Below are positions 44,346-55,290 of a DNA stretch of 64,000 nucleotides, one piece after another. The notes under the pieces were generated by a model. The model searched no databases. It was not told the origin of the DNA and was given only the letters and a program-made list of their open reading frames with translations. The position numbers were made by a program, and so were the translations under genes. Every line of letters begins with the position of its first letter. Position 1 is the stretch's first letter. Location: NCBI GenBank assembly GCA_944321865.1, contig CALUMZ010000002.1, positions 61,648 to 125,647 on the forward strand, read 5' to 3'. Source of the DNA: an uncultured Muribaculaceae bacterium. Lineage in GTDB: Bacteria > Bacteroidota > Bacteroidia > Bacteroidales > Muribaculaceae.

Positions 44346-45530
44346 TCAATGCCGCTTTGAAAGCCGCTTGAAAAGCGATTCCCAAAGGTCGGCAATGCTG
44401 TCGATATCAAATTGCCCTATATGCTTCATGCCATTATGCGACATTTGCCGGCGCAATGTGTCGTCGGACATCAACAGTCGCAACCTCCTCTCAAATTGCT
44501 TCATCGAAAAAGGCTTCACGAGCATTCCCGTCTCATTATCTATAACCAATTCGGCTGCGGCACAATAAGAATCAAACAAAACCGGGACGGTGCCGAAAGT
44601 CATGGCTTCGGGCAATACCATTGCCCAACCTTCATAATCGCTTGTGAGGCACAAAATGCTTGCATCGCGGTAATATGGCGCGGGATCTTGCCGCCCGGCA
44701 AACCTGACGCGGTCGAGTGTGGATGCCATTCGCTTCAATTCTTCAGCCTGCGGGCCGTCGCCCACTATTATAAGTTCCCAATCTTCAAAGTCTTTATACA
44801 CACGTTTCCACAAACTGAGCACCCTGTCAACCCGTTTTTGCAGCGGGTCAAGACGACCTACGTATAGAAGTTGCTTCTTTTTGTGTTTTATACACACATC
44901 ATCCTGCACTTCATAAGTGTTAGGGTCAGGTATGGCAATAACTTTGCCTGTATCACCATGATAAACGCTGCACAATTCAGGCAAATAATGCATCGACAGC
45001 ATACAAAACGCATCGACGTGGGCCATTGTGTCGGCATAAACAGTCCTGTATTTCTTTAAAGCCTTCTTTCTCTTTTCGTATGCCCACTTCAATTCCCACG
45101 GCAACCTTTTCACCGCCCTCCAATCGCGGCATTGCGACAAGGCTGCCTTATATATGTTTTTATACCTGTACAACGGGTTGCTGTGAAGCACGGTTATCAC
45201 TTTGGTTCCGGCATGGGGCGTGCCATGGGTTATAATGTCTTGAAAATAATTCAGGTCTTGAATTATTACAACATCTATGTTTTTATCCTTGAGAAACTTG
45301 TTGTAATAGTCTATATTTTCCGGGCATTCGGGTTCTTGCCACTTGCGGGAACGTGGAAACAAGGATACCGATGCCGGATAATCATACTCTGGGCTCTTGT
45401 CGTCGGGGCTGTTCAAATACCACACCCGATGGCCGCGTTGCATGAATTTACGACACAGCAAGTCGGTGACACGTTCTATCCCACCTGTCGTGGGATTAAG
45501 CATTTTCCAAAATACAAACAGAATATTCAT
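44346..45530 (-). CDS. Family 4 glycosyltransferase (GT-B)
   Basis: The ATG at 45530 (MNILFVFWKMLNPTTGGIER) is preferred; a longer frame to 45557 enters the candidate -7 box. The 394 residues have the GT-B layout: an N-terminal acceptor domain with the glycine-rich PTTGGIERV, a linker, and a C-terminal donor domain with LLYVGRLDPLQKRVDRVLSL, WELIIVGDGPQAEELKRMAS, VRFAGRQDPAPYYRDASILC, and SDYEGWAMVLPEAMTFGTVP, the EX7E signature of GT4 retaining enzymes. It should add a hexose to a lipid-linked glycan in the cytoplasm. It is convergent with the flippase gene and probably serves the same pathway. Confidence 0.9.
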   Translation of the reverse strand: MNILFVFWKMLNPTTGGIERVTDLLCRKFMQRGHRVWYLNSPDDKSPEYDYPASVSLFPRSRKWQEPECPENIDYYNKFLKDKNIDVVIIQDLNYFQDIITHGTPHAGTKVITVLHSNPLYRYKNIYKAALSQCRDWRAVKRLPWELKWAYEKRKKALKKYRTVYADTMAHVDAFCMLSMHYLPELCSVYHGDTGKVIAIPDPNTYEVQDDVCIKHKKKQLLYVGRLDPLQKRVDRVLSLWKRVYKDFEDWELIIVGDGPQAEELKRMASTLDRVRFAGRQDPAPYYRDASILCLTSDYEGWAMVLPEAMTFGTVPVLFDSYCAAAELVIDNETGMLVKPFSMKQFERRLRLLMSDDTLRRQMSHNGMKHIGQFDIDSIADLWESLFKRLSKRH

Positions 45531-45556
45531 TGGTAGGCAATGTGGTATATGCAGCA

Positions 45557-45564
45557 CAAAGTTA
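45557..45564 (-). promoter_or_regulatory. Candidate -7 box for the family 4 glycosyltransferase
   Basis: TAACTTTG on the minus strand, 27 bases before the chosen ATG. A TTTG lies at 45589-45592, 24 bases upstream, a little too far. Confidence 0.4.
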
Positions 45565-45701
45565 ACACATTATTTCTCCAATCAGGTTCAAAGCCTGCTT
45601 AAATTTCACTCAAAATTACAGCTGTCGGCAATACCGGCCACAACTATGGGCTTGCATGGGGGGAGGCGTCCTGCACCACCACCGGCTCAAAATATATTTA
45701 A

Positions 45702-45778
45702 CTCAAATCAGTCATTAGATTTTATGACGATTTAGGGGTTAAATTTAATCCGGTGCCAAAATACCGCCAAAAATCATG
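45702..45778. repeat. Imperfect palindromic element of about 80 bases, copy B
   Basis: CTCAAATCAGTCAT (45702-45715) is followed by an 8-base loop and ATGACGATTTAGGGG (45724-45738); the element ends CCGCCAAAAATCATG (45764-45778). It resembles the element at 31260-31341 in arms and in ending. It sits 61 bases upstream of the metH ATG. Confidence 0.55.
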
Positions 45779-45810
45779 TTTACGATTGTGAGAAAACACC
45801 ATTTTTTAGT

Positions 45811-45818
45811 TAAATTTG
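45811..45818 (+). promoter_or_regulatory. Candidate -7 box for metH
   Basis: TAAATTTG, 21 bases before the MetH ATG. ATTG lies 22 bases upstream (45785-45788), a loose match to the upstream box. Confidence 0.4.
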
Positions 45819-45839
45819 TTCTTTAAATAGCACATATTT

Positions 45840-48800
45840 ATGATTGATAATAAAAAATATGACCGCGGAGCCGACTTGCTTGAAATCATGAACCGGAGAA
45901 TCGTTGTGCTCGACGGAGCGATGGGGACAATGATACAACGGCAAGCGCTTTCCGAAGACGACTTTAGAGGAAGCCGGTTTGCCGGTTGGGATTACAGGCT
46001 AAAAGGCTGTAACGACCTGCTCGTGCTGACGTGCCCCGAAGTCATTAAAAACATACACCGCGCATATCTCGATGCCGGTGCCGACATAATAGAAACCGAC
46101 ACTTTCAACGCCAATGCCGTATCGCTCGCCGATTACGGATTGGGAAACTATGTCCCGGAAATAAATTACATGGCTGCCCGGCTGGCCCGCGCCACAGCCG
46201 ACGAGTGGAGCCTGTCGCATGGCGGGGCTAAACGGTGGGTGGCAGGCAGCATGGGCCCTACCAATCGCAGCTTGTCGATTTCGCCCTCGGTCGAAGACCC
46301 GGCTGCACGCAATGTGGCGTGGGACGAACTTGTGTCGACATACACATGCCAAGCATCATCGCTCATTGCAGGCGGTGCCGACATGCTATTGATTGAAACC
46401 GTTTTTGACACACTAAACGCCAAGGCGGCTCTGTGTGCTGCAAGTCGGGCCATGCAAGAAACAGGAATCAAGGTTCCTGTCATGGTGTCGGCCACGCTTA
46501 CCGAGAGCGGACGTACACTTAGCGGGCAAACACTTGAAGCATTCATGGCATCGATAGCACATGCCGGCGTTGCATGCGTGAGCCTCAATTGCGGGTTCGG
46601 TGCCGAAGGCATGCTTGAATGGCTCTCACGGCTTGCGGCTATTTCCAATGTTGCCGTCGGCGCATATCCCAATGCCGGGCTGCCCAACGCTATGGGAGAA
46701 TATGATGAAACACCCGAACGCATGGCACTGCACATAAAGCCGTTCATCGACCGCCGGCTCGTCAACATCATTGGCGGCTGCTGCGGCTCCACACCCGAAC
46801 ACATTCGTGCAATTGCCGCAATTGCCGCAAAAGGTGAACCTCGGCCGAAGCCCCATACCGTCAAGCCAAATCTTGTGCTTGCCGGGTTAGAAACGGTGGA
46901 AGTGATGCCTGAACGCAATTTCGTCAACATTGGCGAACGGTGCAACGTGGCCGGAAGTCGGAAGTTCCTGCGCCTCATTAACGAAGGTAACTATGACGAA
47001 GCTCTGACGATTGCACGCAACCAAGTGGAAAATGGAGCACAAGTTATCGACGTGAACATGGACGATGCCATGCTCGATGCCCGTAAGGAGATGGCGCATT
47101 TCTTGCGGCTTGTGGCATCTGACCCCGATGTGGCACGTGTGCCGGTTATGATTGATTCGTCAAAGTGGGACGTAATCGAAGACGCCCTCAAAGAATTGCA
47201 GGGGAAAGGGATAGTCAACTCCATCAGCCTGAAAGATGGAGAAGAAAAATTTATTGAAAAAGCCCGCCACATCAAAAGCATGGGAGCGGCTATGGTGGTA
47301 ATGGCATTCGATGAAAAAGGACAAGCCACCACATTCAACCGCCGCACGGAAATATGCGGGCGTGCCTACCGCCTGCTTACCGAGGTTGCAGGCATCTCTC
47401 CTGTCGACATAATTTTCGACCCGAATGTTCTGGCCATTGCCACGGGCATAGAGGAGCATAACAATTATGCCCTCGACTTCTTGCTCACGGTGGAGTGGAT
47501 AAAGACCCACTTGCCCGGAGCCAAAGTAAGCGGCGGTGTGAGCAACTTGTCGTTTTCGTTCCGTGGCAACAATTATGTGCGCGAGGCAATGCACGCAGTG
47601 TTCCTCTACCACGCCATTGCACGTGGGCTTGACATGGCCATTGTGAATGCCGCCGCCATGATTCCATACGAGGAGATTCCTCTCCCATTGCGCAATGCAA
47701 TCGAAGATGTCATATTCAACCGCATGCCCGAAGCTACCGACAGGCTCATTGCGATTGCTGCCGAAATCAAGGAGCGACAGAATGGCAATAACGGCAAAGC
47801 GGCCGAACTTGAAGACAAGTCGGCCACTGCCTCACAACGGCTTGAGCGAATGATTGTACGCGGCTCTACCGATGGCATAGATGCCGTGGCCGAAGCTGCC
47901 ATGAACGAAACAGGGTCGGCACTTGGGGTGATAGATGGCCCGTTGATGCATGGCATGGACACGGTAGGCAACCTTTTTGGACAAGGGAAAATGTTCCTGC
48001 CACAGGTCGTAAAGAGTGCCCGAGCCATGAAACAAGCGGTGGCATGGCTCAACCCGCACATCGAGGCCGAACGTTCCAACACGGGTGGCGGCAAAGCGGG
48101 ACGCATGATAATAGCAACGGTAAAAGGCGATGTGCACGACATCGGGAAAAACATAGTATCGGTGGTGATGCGCTGCAACGGCTTTGAAGTAACCGACCTT
48201 GGAGTGATGGTGCCGGGAGAGGAAATTGTAAAGGCTGCCATCGAGCATAACGCCGATATTGTGGCCTTGAGCGGACTGATAACACCGTCGCTCGATGAAA
48301 TGTGCCGTGTGGCACGATTGATGGAAGAACGTGGGCTGGATATTCCGCTTATGGTGGGAGGGGCAACTACATCGGAACTGCACACGGCTGTGAAGATTGC
48401 GCCCGAATATCATGGTGCCGTGGTTCACACCCGCGATGCTGCAGCCATGCCTGTAGTGGCAAGCCGTTTGCTTGCCGCCGACCATGATGACTATATCAGC
48501 CTGCTGAAAGCAAAACAAGCCAAGCTGAAGTCAGAATATGAGTCGGCAAAAGACCTCATTCCCCTTTCCGAGGCTCGCAACCGGCGGCTGAAACTTGATT
48601 TTGCCCCGACAAAGCCTGCCACGATGGGTATTACCGACATTTCCATCACTGTCGAAGAAGCGGCTCGGCTCATCAACTGGAAGCCTTTCTTTAAGGCTTG
48701 GCAGCTCATCGGCAAGGATTCTGGGGACGAGGCTGCAAAGTTACAGCATGACGCCGTTGAAGCTATTCAATATCTCAAGCACAACGCAAACAATAGCATA

Positions 48801-49412
48801 AAAGCCCGCATAGGATTATGGAATGCCTTCGCCGAGGGAGATGACATTATTATCGACAATACAGTTCGTATACCCACATTGCGGCAGCAGCATATCGAAG
48901 GCGGGGGAAGTTGCACTTTGTCGCTCGCCGATTTCATTGCCCCGCAAGATGATTACATAGGCACCTTTGCTGTGACATCGGGGTGTGAAATAGAGCAGAT
49001 AGTGGATAAATACAAAAAAGCAGGCAACGATTACCGGGCATTATTGCTGCAAACCGTTGCCGACCGCCTTGCCGAAGCGGCAACCGAATTTTTGCATCGG
49101 CTTGTTGCCAAGCAATATTGGGGATACTGCACCGATGGCGAATGCCTTGGTATTCGTCCGGCAATAGGTTATCCGTCATTGCCCGACCAAAGTTTGATAT
49201 TCCAAGTTGAACGACTCATGCCACTTGCTCCGACAGGCATACAACTTACCGAAAACGGAGCAATGTCGCCGGCCTCCAGCACTTGCGGGTTTATTATGTC
49301 ACACCCGCAGAGCCGCTACTTCATGGTTGGCGCAATAGGTGACGACCAACGTCGCGATTATGCCTCACGACGTGGCATGTCCATTGAAGACACGGGCAAA
49401 TGGTTGCGATAG
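45840..49412 (+). CDS. metH: Cobalamin-dependent methionine synthase MetH
   Basis: MetH moves a methyl group from methyltetrahydrofolate to homocysteine through cobalamin. The 1190 residues carry all four modules: the homocysteine domain with zinc ligands Cys251 (SLNCGFGAE) and Cys314/Cys315 (GGCCGSTPEH); the folate domain (about 355-640, MPERNFVNIGERCNVAGSRK); the cobalamin domain with the axial His766 in GDVHDIGKNIV and SGLITPSLDEM; and the SAM-binding reactivation domain (about 905-1190, LGIRPAIGYPSLPDQS). All ligands are present, so it should be active. It needs B12, which many gut Bacteroidales import. It is single-gene, with a possible -7 box at 45811. No B12 riboswitch is visible. Confidence 0.97.
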   Translation: MIDNKKYDRGADLLEIMNRRIVVLDGAMGTMIQRQALSEDDFRGSRFAGWDYRLKGCNDLLVLTCPEVIKNIHRAYLDAGADIIETDTFNANAVSLADYGLGNYVPEINYMAARLARATADEWSLSHGGAKRWVAGSMGPTNRSLSISPSVEDPAARNVAWDELVSTYTCQASSLIAGGADMLLIETVFDTLNAKAALCAASRAMQETGIKVPVMVSATLTESGRTLSGQTLEAFMASIAHAGVACVSLNCGFGAEGMLEWLSRLAAISNVAVGAYPNAGLPNAMGEYDETPERMALHIKPFIDRRLVNIIGGCCGSTPEHIRAIAAIAAKGEPRPKPHTVKPNLVLAGLETVEVMPERNFVNIGERCNVAGSRKFLRLINEGNYDEALTIARNQVENGAQVIDVNMDDAMLDARKEMAHFLRLVASDPDVARVPVMIDSSKWDVIEDALKELQGKGIVNSISLKDGEEKFIEKARHIKSMGAAMVVMAFDEKGQATTFNRRTEICGRAYRLLTEVAGISPVDIIFDPNVLAIATGIEEHNNYALDFLLTVEWIKTHLPGAKVSGGVSNLSFSFRGNNYVREAMHAVFLYHAIARGLDMAIVNAAAMIPYEEIPLPLRNAIEDVIFNRMPEATDRLIAIAAEIKERQNGNNGKAAELEDKSATASQRLERMIVRGSTDGIDAVAEAAMNETGSALGVIDGPLMHGMDTVGNLFGQGKMFLPQVVKSARAMKQAVAWLNPHIEAERSNTGGGKAGRMIIATVKGDVHDIGKNIVSVVMRCNGFEVTDLGVMVPGEEIVKAAIEHNADIVALSGLITPSLDEMCRVARLMEERGLDIPLMVGGATTSELHTAVKIAPEYHGAVVHTRDAAAMPVVASRLLAADHDDYISLLKAKQAKLKSEYESAKDLIPLSEARNRRLKLDFAPTKPATMGITDISITVEEAARLINWKPFFKAWQLIGKDSGDEAAKLQHDAVEAIQYLKHNANNSIKARIGLWNAFAEGDDIIIDNTVRIPTLRQQHIEGGGSCTLSLADFIAPQDDYIGTFAVTSGCEIEQIVDKYKKAGNDYRALLLQTVADRLAEAATEFLHRLVAKQYWGYCTDGECLGIRPAIGYPSLPDQSLIFQVERLMPLAPTGIQLTENGAMSPASSTCGFIMSHPQSRYFMVGAIGDDQRRDYASRRGMSIEDTGKWLR

Positions 49413-49708
49413 CGCAACCCCGCAAAGCCATGATTATGCCACATTGAGGGAATGTAAATTATGATTTCGCCATGCGCGTCGAGACATGGCGCGCCGTGGC
49501 CCGACGGCTATTGCAATTTCATAAAACGCTGAATATCAGCACTAACCATTCAGTCGCCACGCCCGGCAGTCAATCCGACAGACAGGCGCAAAAAAAGCTG
49601 TCATGTTTCTCAACACAACAGCTCCAGCAGAAGTTATACAAAGTTATGTTAAATTAATTATTGGATCCTTTTTGCAAAAATTCAATATATGTGTGCGAAT
49701 AAGTCCGC

Positions 49709-50725
49709 TCATTTTATGAATTTGAGTGAGCCGGTGGCAGTTTTCACGAAATATACACCACTTTCCAATCCGGTCGTGGATATCCGTTGCCGCTCACACG
49801 ACATGACTTTTTGCCCTTGCGCATTGTATATGATGGCAAATTCACTTTGCGGCAAAACTATCTCTCCGACCTGCCTGTCATATACGATATTACTCGACAC
49901 GGGCTCAACATCGGCCACACCTGCCGCAGCAGTCTTTACCGTAAGTTTATCTAAGCAAAAGTAGGCGGCCGTGTTAAGATATTCGCCCGACTTGTCACTG
50001 CCATCCATTGTAAAATACAGGTACTTCACTGCACCAAGCGATGACAAGTCAACATATTTCCATGCACGTATGGCGCGAAGCATGTCGTCTTCATACCTTA
50101 CCAAATCCACCTCCACAGTTTTCTCGCTGTTGTCGGCTGCCACACCGTGTATGGTCAGCGTCAGGTAGTCGCCGTTGACAAATGCGTTGGCAAACCCGTT
50201 ACCGTAAAGGCAGTTGTAGAACGAAGTCGGGAAATTAGTCACGTATGCGCCCACCACCTCGTGTGTGTTACCGTCGTTAAACATGATTTGACACGACGAC
50301 TCGGGATTGTTGTCGGTGGTGAAATATCCCACGAGGTAAGGCATCGCAGCATCAGTAACCACTGCGTCACCGTCCTTGGCTACCTCCCCGCCGTCTAAAG
50401 CTATTCCTCCGCCTGCCATGCAGCCTGCACTGTAAGAACTGTCATCTTTCATGTTTGTGCTCGTGCACGGGGCGAAACCATCGAAATAGGTCCACGGTGA
50501 ACTGTAACCCAAATGGCTCATTTTGAATATTTGGGCTTCAAAGTAATCGTATGTCATGTCACCCGAACCTTCATATATTTTGTCCCAAGTGCCATCTTCC
50601 CCGAATGTCAGCGTCTCCGCAGCCTTGCTCAAGTCAAGAATGGTAACATCGCCATCGGCAGCAACAGCCTTGTTGCAAGTAAGCAACAACAGTGCAGCTG
50701 CCATATATGTGTATATCATTTTCAT
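49709..50725 (-). CDS. DUF4465 secreted protein with sorting tail
   Basis: The ATG at 50725 gives a signal peptide (MKMIYTYMAAALLLLTCNKA, cleavage about AVA-AD); the open frame continues to 50788, but the promoter at 50749-50780 lies inside that part, so a start near 50725 is right. The product has 338 residues. The DUF4465 domain (about 35-270) includes SPWTYFDGFAPCTSTN, GGIALDGGEVAKDGD and WKYVDLSSLGAVKYLYFTMD. A C-terminal sorting-type tail follows (FAIYNAQGQKVMS-like IYNAQGQKVMSCERQRISTT, LESGVYFVKTATGSLKFIK). DUF4465 proteins are surface or secreted proteins of Bacteroidota, often with cobalamin or glycan loci; their role is open. MetH is the neighbour on the other strand, convergent. 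Confidence 0.82.
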   Translation of the reverse strand: MKMIYTYMAAALLLLTCNKAVAADGDVTILDLSKAAETLTFGEDGTWDKIYEGSGDMTYDYFEAQIFKMSHLGYSSPWTYFDGFAPCTSTNMKDDSSYSAGCMAGGGIALDGGEVAKDGDAVVTDAAMPYLVGYFTTDNNPESSCQIMFNDGNTHEVVGAYVTNFPTSFYNCLYGNGFANAFVNGDYLTLTIHGVAADNSEKTVEVDLVRYEDDMLRAIRAWKYVDLSSLGAVKYLYFTMDGSDKSGEYLNTAAYFCLDKLTVKTAAAGVADVEPVSSNIVYDRQVGEIVLPQSEFAIIYNAQGQKVMSCERQRISTTGLESGVYFVKTATGSLKFIK

Positions 50726-50748
50726 AAGCATATTCCCGATTGATTTGG

Positions 50749-50780
50749 CAAAGGTAATGCAATACCGATTCAAATGCAAA
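50749..50780 (-). promoter_or_regulatory. Promoter of the DUF4465 gene
   Basis: On the minus strand TTTG (50777-50780), 20 bases, TACCTTTG (50749-50756): an exact match to consensus, 24 bases from the chosen ATG. Confidence 0.75.
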
Positions 50781-50831
50781 TTATACATCGGAATTAATGA
50801 CCGAAGATTCCAAATCGTCCATTATATTTGA

Positions 50832-50880
50832 AATAAAAACAGCCGCAGACTTCCGTTTCACGGGAAAGCCTGCGGCTGCA
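50832..50880 (-). terminator. Terminator after rpoC
   Basis: CAGCCGCAG (50840-50848) pairs with CTGCGGCTG (50870-50878), with further inner pairing of TTCC and GGAA. On the minus strand TTTTTATTT follows. It lies 38 bases beyond the rpoC stop and ends the tuf-to-rpoC block. Confidence 0.88.
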
Positions 50881-50917
50881 ATGCTATTTAATGGTTGACG
50901 CAACGCGCGTGGGAGCG

Positions 50918-53900
50918 TTATGCGTTTTCCTTAGTATCTTCGGTATTCTCCACTTCGGCAAGTTCTTGCTTCAAGCCGGGAGCATCCATGTCTTCGGTGT
51001 TATAGACGATGAGCTTTTCATATTCGCGCAAACCGGTACCGGCAGGTATGAGGTGACCGCATATAACATTCTCCTTCATGCCTTCGAGGTAGTCGACCTT
51101 GCCGTTGATTGCAGCCTCGTTAAGCACCTTGGTGGTCTCTTGGAACGATGCGGCCGACATGAAGCTCGAAGTCTGCAATGCTGCACGGGTGATACCTTGC
51201 AGAATCTGCTCCGACGTTGCCGGAACGGCATCGCGCACTTGGATGGTCTTCAAGTCGCGACGTTTCAAAGCCGAATTTTCATCACGCAACTTACGTGCCG
51301 TAATGATTTGTCCCGGTTGAACATTCTGCGAATCTCCTGCATCGGTTACAACTTTCTTGCCCCAAATGCGGTCGTTCTCGTCCATGAACTCGCGCTTGTC
51401 GACGATTTGCTGTTCGAGGAACAATGTGTCGCCCGGGTCGAGGATGCACACCTTGCGCATCATCTGGCGCACGATTACCTCAAAGTGCTTGTCGTTGATC
51501 TTCACACCCTGCAAGCGGTAAACGTCTTGCACCTCGTTGACAATGTAGTCTTGTACGGCTGTCGGGCCCTTGATGTTAAGAATATCGGTCGGCGTGATTG
51601 CACCGTCGGAAAGCGGTGTGCCGGCACGCACGAAGTCGTTCTCTTGTACAAGTATCTGCTTCGACAGTGGCACAAGGTACTTCTTGATGTCGCCGGTCTT
51701 TGAAGTGACGGTGATTTCGCGGTTACCACGCTTGATCTTACCGAATGTCACCTCACCGTCGATTTCGCTCACCACGGCAGGATTTGACGGGTTACGAGCC
51801 TCAAACAGCTCGGTAACACGAGGCAGACCACCGGTGATGTCGCCGGCGCTACCTGCGGCACGCGGAATTTTTACGAACACTTCGCCTTGCTTTATCTCAT
51901 CGCCTTCATTGACCATCAAGTGGGCGTTAACAGGCAATGAATAAGTCTTTACGAGTTGTCCGTTGCTGTCAAACAGGTCGGCTTCGGGTATCTTGGTGCG
52001 GTCTTTCGACTCGATGATAATCTTTTCGCTGTTGCCCGATGTTTCGTCCACTTCTTCACGATAGGTAACACCCTCGATGAAATTGTTGAACTTGACTTTA
52101 CCGGTAACTTCCGATACGATTACGGCGTTGAACGGGTCCCATTCGCAAATAACGTCACCCTTCTTCACCATCTCGCCCGGCTTCTTGTACAACTTGGAAC
52201 CGTAAGTGATATTTGCAGTCGTCAACACCATCTTGGTCGATGGTTCGATGATGCGCATTTCGGCCATACGTCCGACAACCACTTCATGGTCTTCACAAGG
52301 AACGGTACGCAACTCGTCGATTTCGAGCAAACCGTCATAACGGGAGGTGATTGACGAAACGGCAGCGATGTTTGATGCCACACCACCGACGTGGAAAGTA
52401 CGAAGTGTAAGCTGCGTACCCGGCTCACCGATTGACTGTGCGGCAATCACGCCCACAGCCTCGCCCTTCTGTACCATGCGGTTGGTGGCAAGGTTGCGGC
52501 CATAGCATTTTGCACACACACCCTTCTTGGCCTCGCAAGTGAGAACCGAACGTATTTCCACCGATTCGATTGGTGAATCGTTGATGCGCTGTGCTGCTTC
52601 ATCGGTAATTTCTTCCCCGCTCTTGACGATAATTTCACCTGTGATGGGGTCAACAATGTCGTGTACCGACACACGGCCGAGTATACGTTCGCCCAACGAA
52701 GCAACCACGTCCTCGTTGTTCTTCACCTCGGTACATACAAGCCCGCGCAGCGTGCCGCAGTCTTCCTCGGTGATTACAACATCGTGAGCCACGTCGACAA
52801 GTCGGCGGGTCAGGTAACCTGCGTCGGCGGTCTTCAATGCCGTGTCGGCAAGACCCTTGCGGGCACCGTGCGTTGAAATAAAGTACTCGAGCACCGACAA
52901 GCCCTCCTTGAAGTTTGCAAGAATCGGGTTCTCGATGATTTGTCCACCTTCGGCACCGCTCTTCTGCGGCTTGGCCATAAGGCCACGCATACCCGAAAGC
53001 TGGCGTATCTGGTCTTTTGAACCACGGGCACCCGAGTCAAGCATCATGTACACTGAGTTGAAACCTTGATTGTCCGACGACAGCTGTTTCATCAGCGTAT
53101 CGGTGAGACGCGAGTTGACGTGCGTCCAAATATCGATAATCTGGTTGTAACGCTCGGTGTTGGTGATGAAACCCATGCTGTAGTTGTTCATCACTTCTTC
53201 CACTTCGCGGTAGCCCTCGTTCACATATTCTTCTTTCTCGGCAGGAATAATTATGTCACCAAGGTTAAACGAAAGTCCGCCCTTGAATGCCATGCGGTAA
53301 CCGAGGTTCTTGATGTCGTCGAGGAATTTGGCCGAACGTGGAATACCACACGACTTGATTACCCGGCTTATGATGCCGCGCAACGACTTCTTGGAAATGA
53401 TTTCGTTGACATACCCGATTTCGTTAGGCACATATTGGTTGAACAGAATACGGCCGACCGAAGTCTTTTCAACGAGATGTTTTACAGGATTTCCCTCACT
53501 GTCGATGTCGTCTACCACCACCGACACTATCGCGTGCAGATCGACTTTCTTTTCATTGTATGCAATCTCGGCTTCTTCGGGGCCATAGAATTTCAAGCCC
53601 TCACCCTTTGCACCTTCACGCAGCTTGGTGATGTAATACAAGCCAAGCACCATGTCTTGCGACGGCACGGTGATAGGTGCACCGTTTGCCGGGTTAAGGA
53701 TGTTGTGAGAACCGAGCATGAGCATTTGCGCTTCCACGATTGCCTCGTTGCCCAATGGCAAGTGCACGGCCATCTGGTCACCGTCGAAGTCGGCGTTGAA
53801 TGCCGTACATGCAAGCGGGTGCAACTGGATTGCCTTGCCCTCAATCATTCGGGGCTGGAATGCTTGGATACCAAGACGGTGAAGTGTCGGGGCACGGTTG

Positions 53901-55198
53901 AGCAGTACGGGGTGACCCTTCATTACATATTCAAGGATGTCCCACACCACCGGTTCGCGGCGGTCGACAATCTTCTTGGCGCTTTTCACTGTCTTTACAA
54001 TACCGCGCTCTATGAGCTTGCGTATTACGAAAGGCTTGTAAAGCTCGGCTGCCATGTATTTGGGCAATCCGCATTCGTGCATCTTCAGTTCCGGGCCTAC
54101 GACGATAACCGAACGAGCCGAGTAGTCGACACGCTTACCGAGCAAGTTTTGACGGAAACGGCCCGACTTACCCTTAAGGCTGTCGGAGAGCGACTTCAGC
54201 GGGCGGTTGGCATCGGTCTTCACGGCACTCGACTTGCGTGAGTTGTCGAGAAGTGAGTCAACGGCCTCTTGCAACATGCGCTTTTCGTTACGCAAAATAA
54301 CTTCAGGCGCCTTTATTTCAATAAGTCGTTTCAGACGGTTGTTGCGAATGATTACGCGGCGGTACAAGTCATTGAGGTCGCTCGTCGCAAACCGGCCTCC
54401 GTCAAGCGGAACCAACGGACGCAACTCGGGCGGAATCACGGGTATGACTTTCAAAATCATCCACTCGGGGCGGTTGCGGTTTTTCGATGCACGGAACGAC
54501 TCTACCACTTGCAGGCGTTTCAATGCCTCGGTCTTGCGTTGTTGCGACCCTTCGTTATTGGCCTTGTGGCGCAATTCGTATGAAAGGCTGTCAAGGTCAA
54601 GGGCGCACAGCAAGTCGTATATGGCTTCGGCACCCATCTTGGCGATGAACTTGTTGGGGTCGGTGTCCTCAAGCATCGAGTTTTCCTTGGGCAACTTGTC
54701 GATAATGTCGAGGTATTCGTCTTCCGACAACAAATCGTATTTTTCAACCCCTTCGACAGTACCGGGATTGATGACGATATAACGCTCGTAGTATATTACC
54801 GAATCAAGTTTCTTCGACGGCAGACCCAGCAGGTAACCTATCTTATTGGGGAGCGAGCGGAAATACCAAATGTGTGCAACAGGCACTACAAGTTGGATAT
54901 GGCCCATGCGCTCGCGTCTTACTTTCTTCTCGGTAACTTCCACACCGCAGCGGTCACACACGATGCCCTTGTAACGAATGCGCTTGTACTTTCCGCAATG
55001 GCATTCATAGTCTTTTACAGGGCCGAATATGCGCTCGCAAAACAGACCGTCGCGTTCAGGCTTGTAGGTGCGGTAGTTGATAGTTTCGGGCTTGAGCACT
55101 TCGCCCGACGACAATTCAAGTATTTCGTCGGGAGACGCAAGGCCGATACTGATTTTCGAGAAATTACTCTTTATTTTATTATCTTTTCTAAAAGCCAT
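50918..55198 (-). CDS. rpoC: RNA polymerase beta' subunit RpoC
   Basis: This is the largest polymerase subunit, in the cytoplasmic core enzyme. The ATG at 55198 ([20 protein letters not shown]) gives 1426 residues; the frame is open to 55276, but the extra 26 residues are not family-like. Signatures are the N-terminal zinc site ([20 protein letters not shown]), the active-site NADFDGDQM with three metal-binding aspartates, the bridge and trigger regions, and a second zinc site ([20 protein letters not shown]). It lies 92 bases after rpoB. The DUF4465 gene comes after its terminator. No insertion or truncation is seen. Confidence 0.98.
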   Translation of the reverse strand: MAFRKDNKIKSNFSKISIGLASPDEILELSSGEVLKPETINYRTYKPERDGLFCERIFGPVKDYECHCGKYKRIRYKGIVCDRCGVEVTEKKVRRERMGHIQLVVPVAHIWYFRSLPNKIGYLLGLPSKKLDSVIYYERYIVINPGTVEGVEKYDLLSEDEYLDIIDKLPKENSMLEDTDPNKFIAKMGAEAIYDLLCALDLDSLSYELRHKANNEGSQQRKTEALKRLQVVESFRASKNRNRPEWMILKVIPVIPPELRPLVPLDGGRFATSDLNDLYRRVIIRNNRLKRLIEIKAPEVILRNEKRMLQEAVDSLLDNSRKSSAVKTDANRPLKSLSDSLKGKSGRFRQNLLGKRVDYSARSVIVVGPELKMHECGLPKYMAAELYKPFVIRKLIERGIVKTVKSAKKIVDRREPVVWDILEYVMKGHPVLLNRAPTLHRLGIQAFQPRMIEGKAIQLHPLACTAFNADFDGDQMAVHLPLGNEAIVEAQMLMLGSHNILNPANGAPITVPSQDMVLGLYYITKLREGAKGEGLKFYGPEEAEIAYNEKKVDLHAIVSVVVDDIDSEGNPVKHLVEKTSVGRILFNQYVPNEIGYVNEIISKKSLRGIISRVIKSCGIPRSAKFLDDIKNLGYRMAFKGGLSFNLGDIIIPAEKEEYVNEGYREVEEVMNNYSMGFITNTERYNQIIDIWTHVNSRLTDTLMKQLSSDNQGFNSVYMMLDSGARGSKDQIRQLSGMRGLMAKPQKSGAEGGQIIENPILANFKEGLSVLEYFISTHGARKGLADTALKTADAGYLTRRLVDVAHDVVITEEDCGTLRGLVCTEVKNNEDVVASLGERILGRVSVHDIVDPITGEIIVKSGEEITDEAAQRINDSPIESVEIRSVLTCEAKKGVCAKCYGRNLATNRMVQKGEAVGVIAAQSIGEPGTQLTLRTFHVGGVASNIAAVSSITSRYDGLLEIDELRTVPCEDHEVVVGRMAEMRIIEPSTKMVLTTANITYGSKLYKKPGEMVKKGDVICEWDPFNAVIVSEVTGKVKFNNFIEGVTYREEVDETSGNSEKIIIESKDRTKIPEADLFDSNGQLVKTYSLPVNAHLMVNEGDEIKQGEVFVKIPRAAGSAGDITGGLPRVTELFEARNPSNPAVVSEIDGEVTFGKIKRGNREITVTSKTGDIKKYLVPLSKQILVQENDFVRAGTPLSDGAITPTDILNIKGPTAVQDYIVNEVQDVYRLQGVKINDKHFEVIVRQMMRKVCILDPGDTLFLEQQIVDKREFMDENDRIWGKKVVTDAGDSQNVQPGQIITARKLRDENSALKRRDLKTIQVRDAVPATSEQILQGITRAALQTSSFMSAASFQETTKVLNEAAINGKVDYLEGMKENVICGHLIPAGTGLREYEKLIVYNTEDMDAPGLKQELAEVENTEDTKENA

Positions 55199-55290
55199 AA
55201 AATTACTGTTGTATAAAGAGTTATACGCTACTCTCGCACACCTCTCCGATGTTATGATTGGAGAGGCTGCGAGCATTGCGCGTTGTTGTT

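Larger units (their letters stand above)
45531..45839. other. Divergent region upstream of metH and the glycosyltransferase
   Basis: No gene. It holds the -7 box of the glycosyltransferase, copy B of the palindromic element of about 80 bases, and the -7 box of metH. I looked for a cobalamin or SAM riboswitch and see no recognisable one. Confidence 0.5.

Noticed and set aside
45558..45839. Possible cobalamin or SAM riboswitch before metH
   Set aside because: I looked for the B12-box and for SAM-type cores and found neither; the hairpins there fit the dispersed palindromic element better.
49413..49708. Small gene between metH and the DUF4465 gene
   Set aside because: A 61-codon plus-strand frame exists at 49472-49657 but has no family-like composition, promoter or ribosome site.
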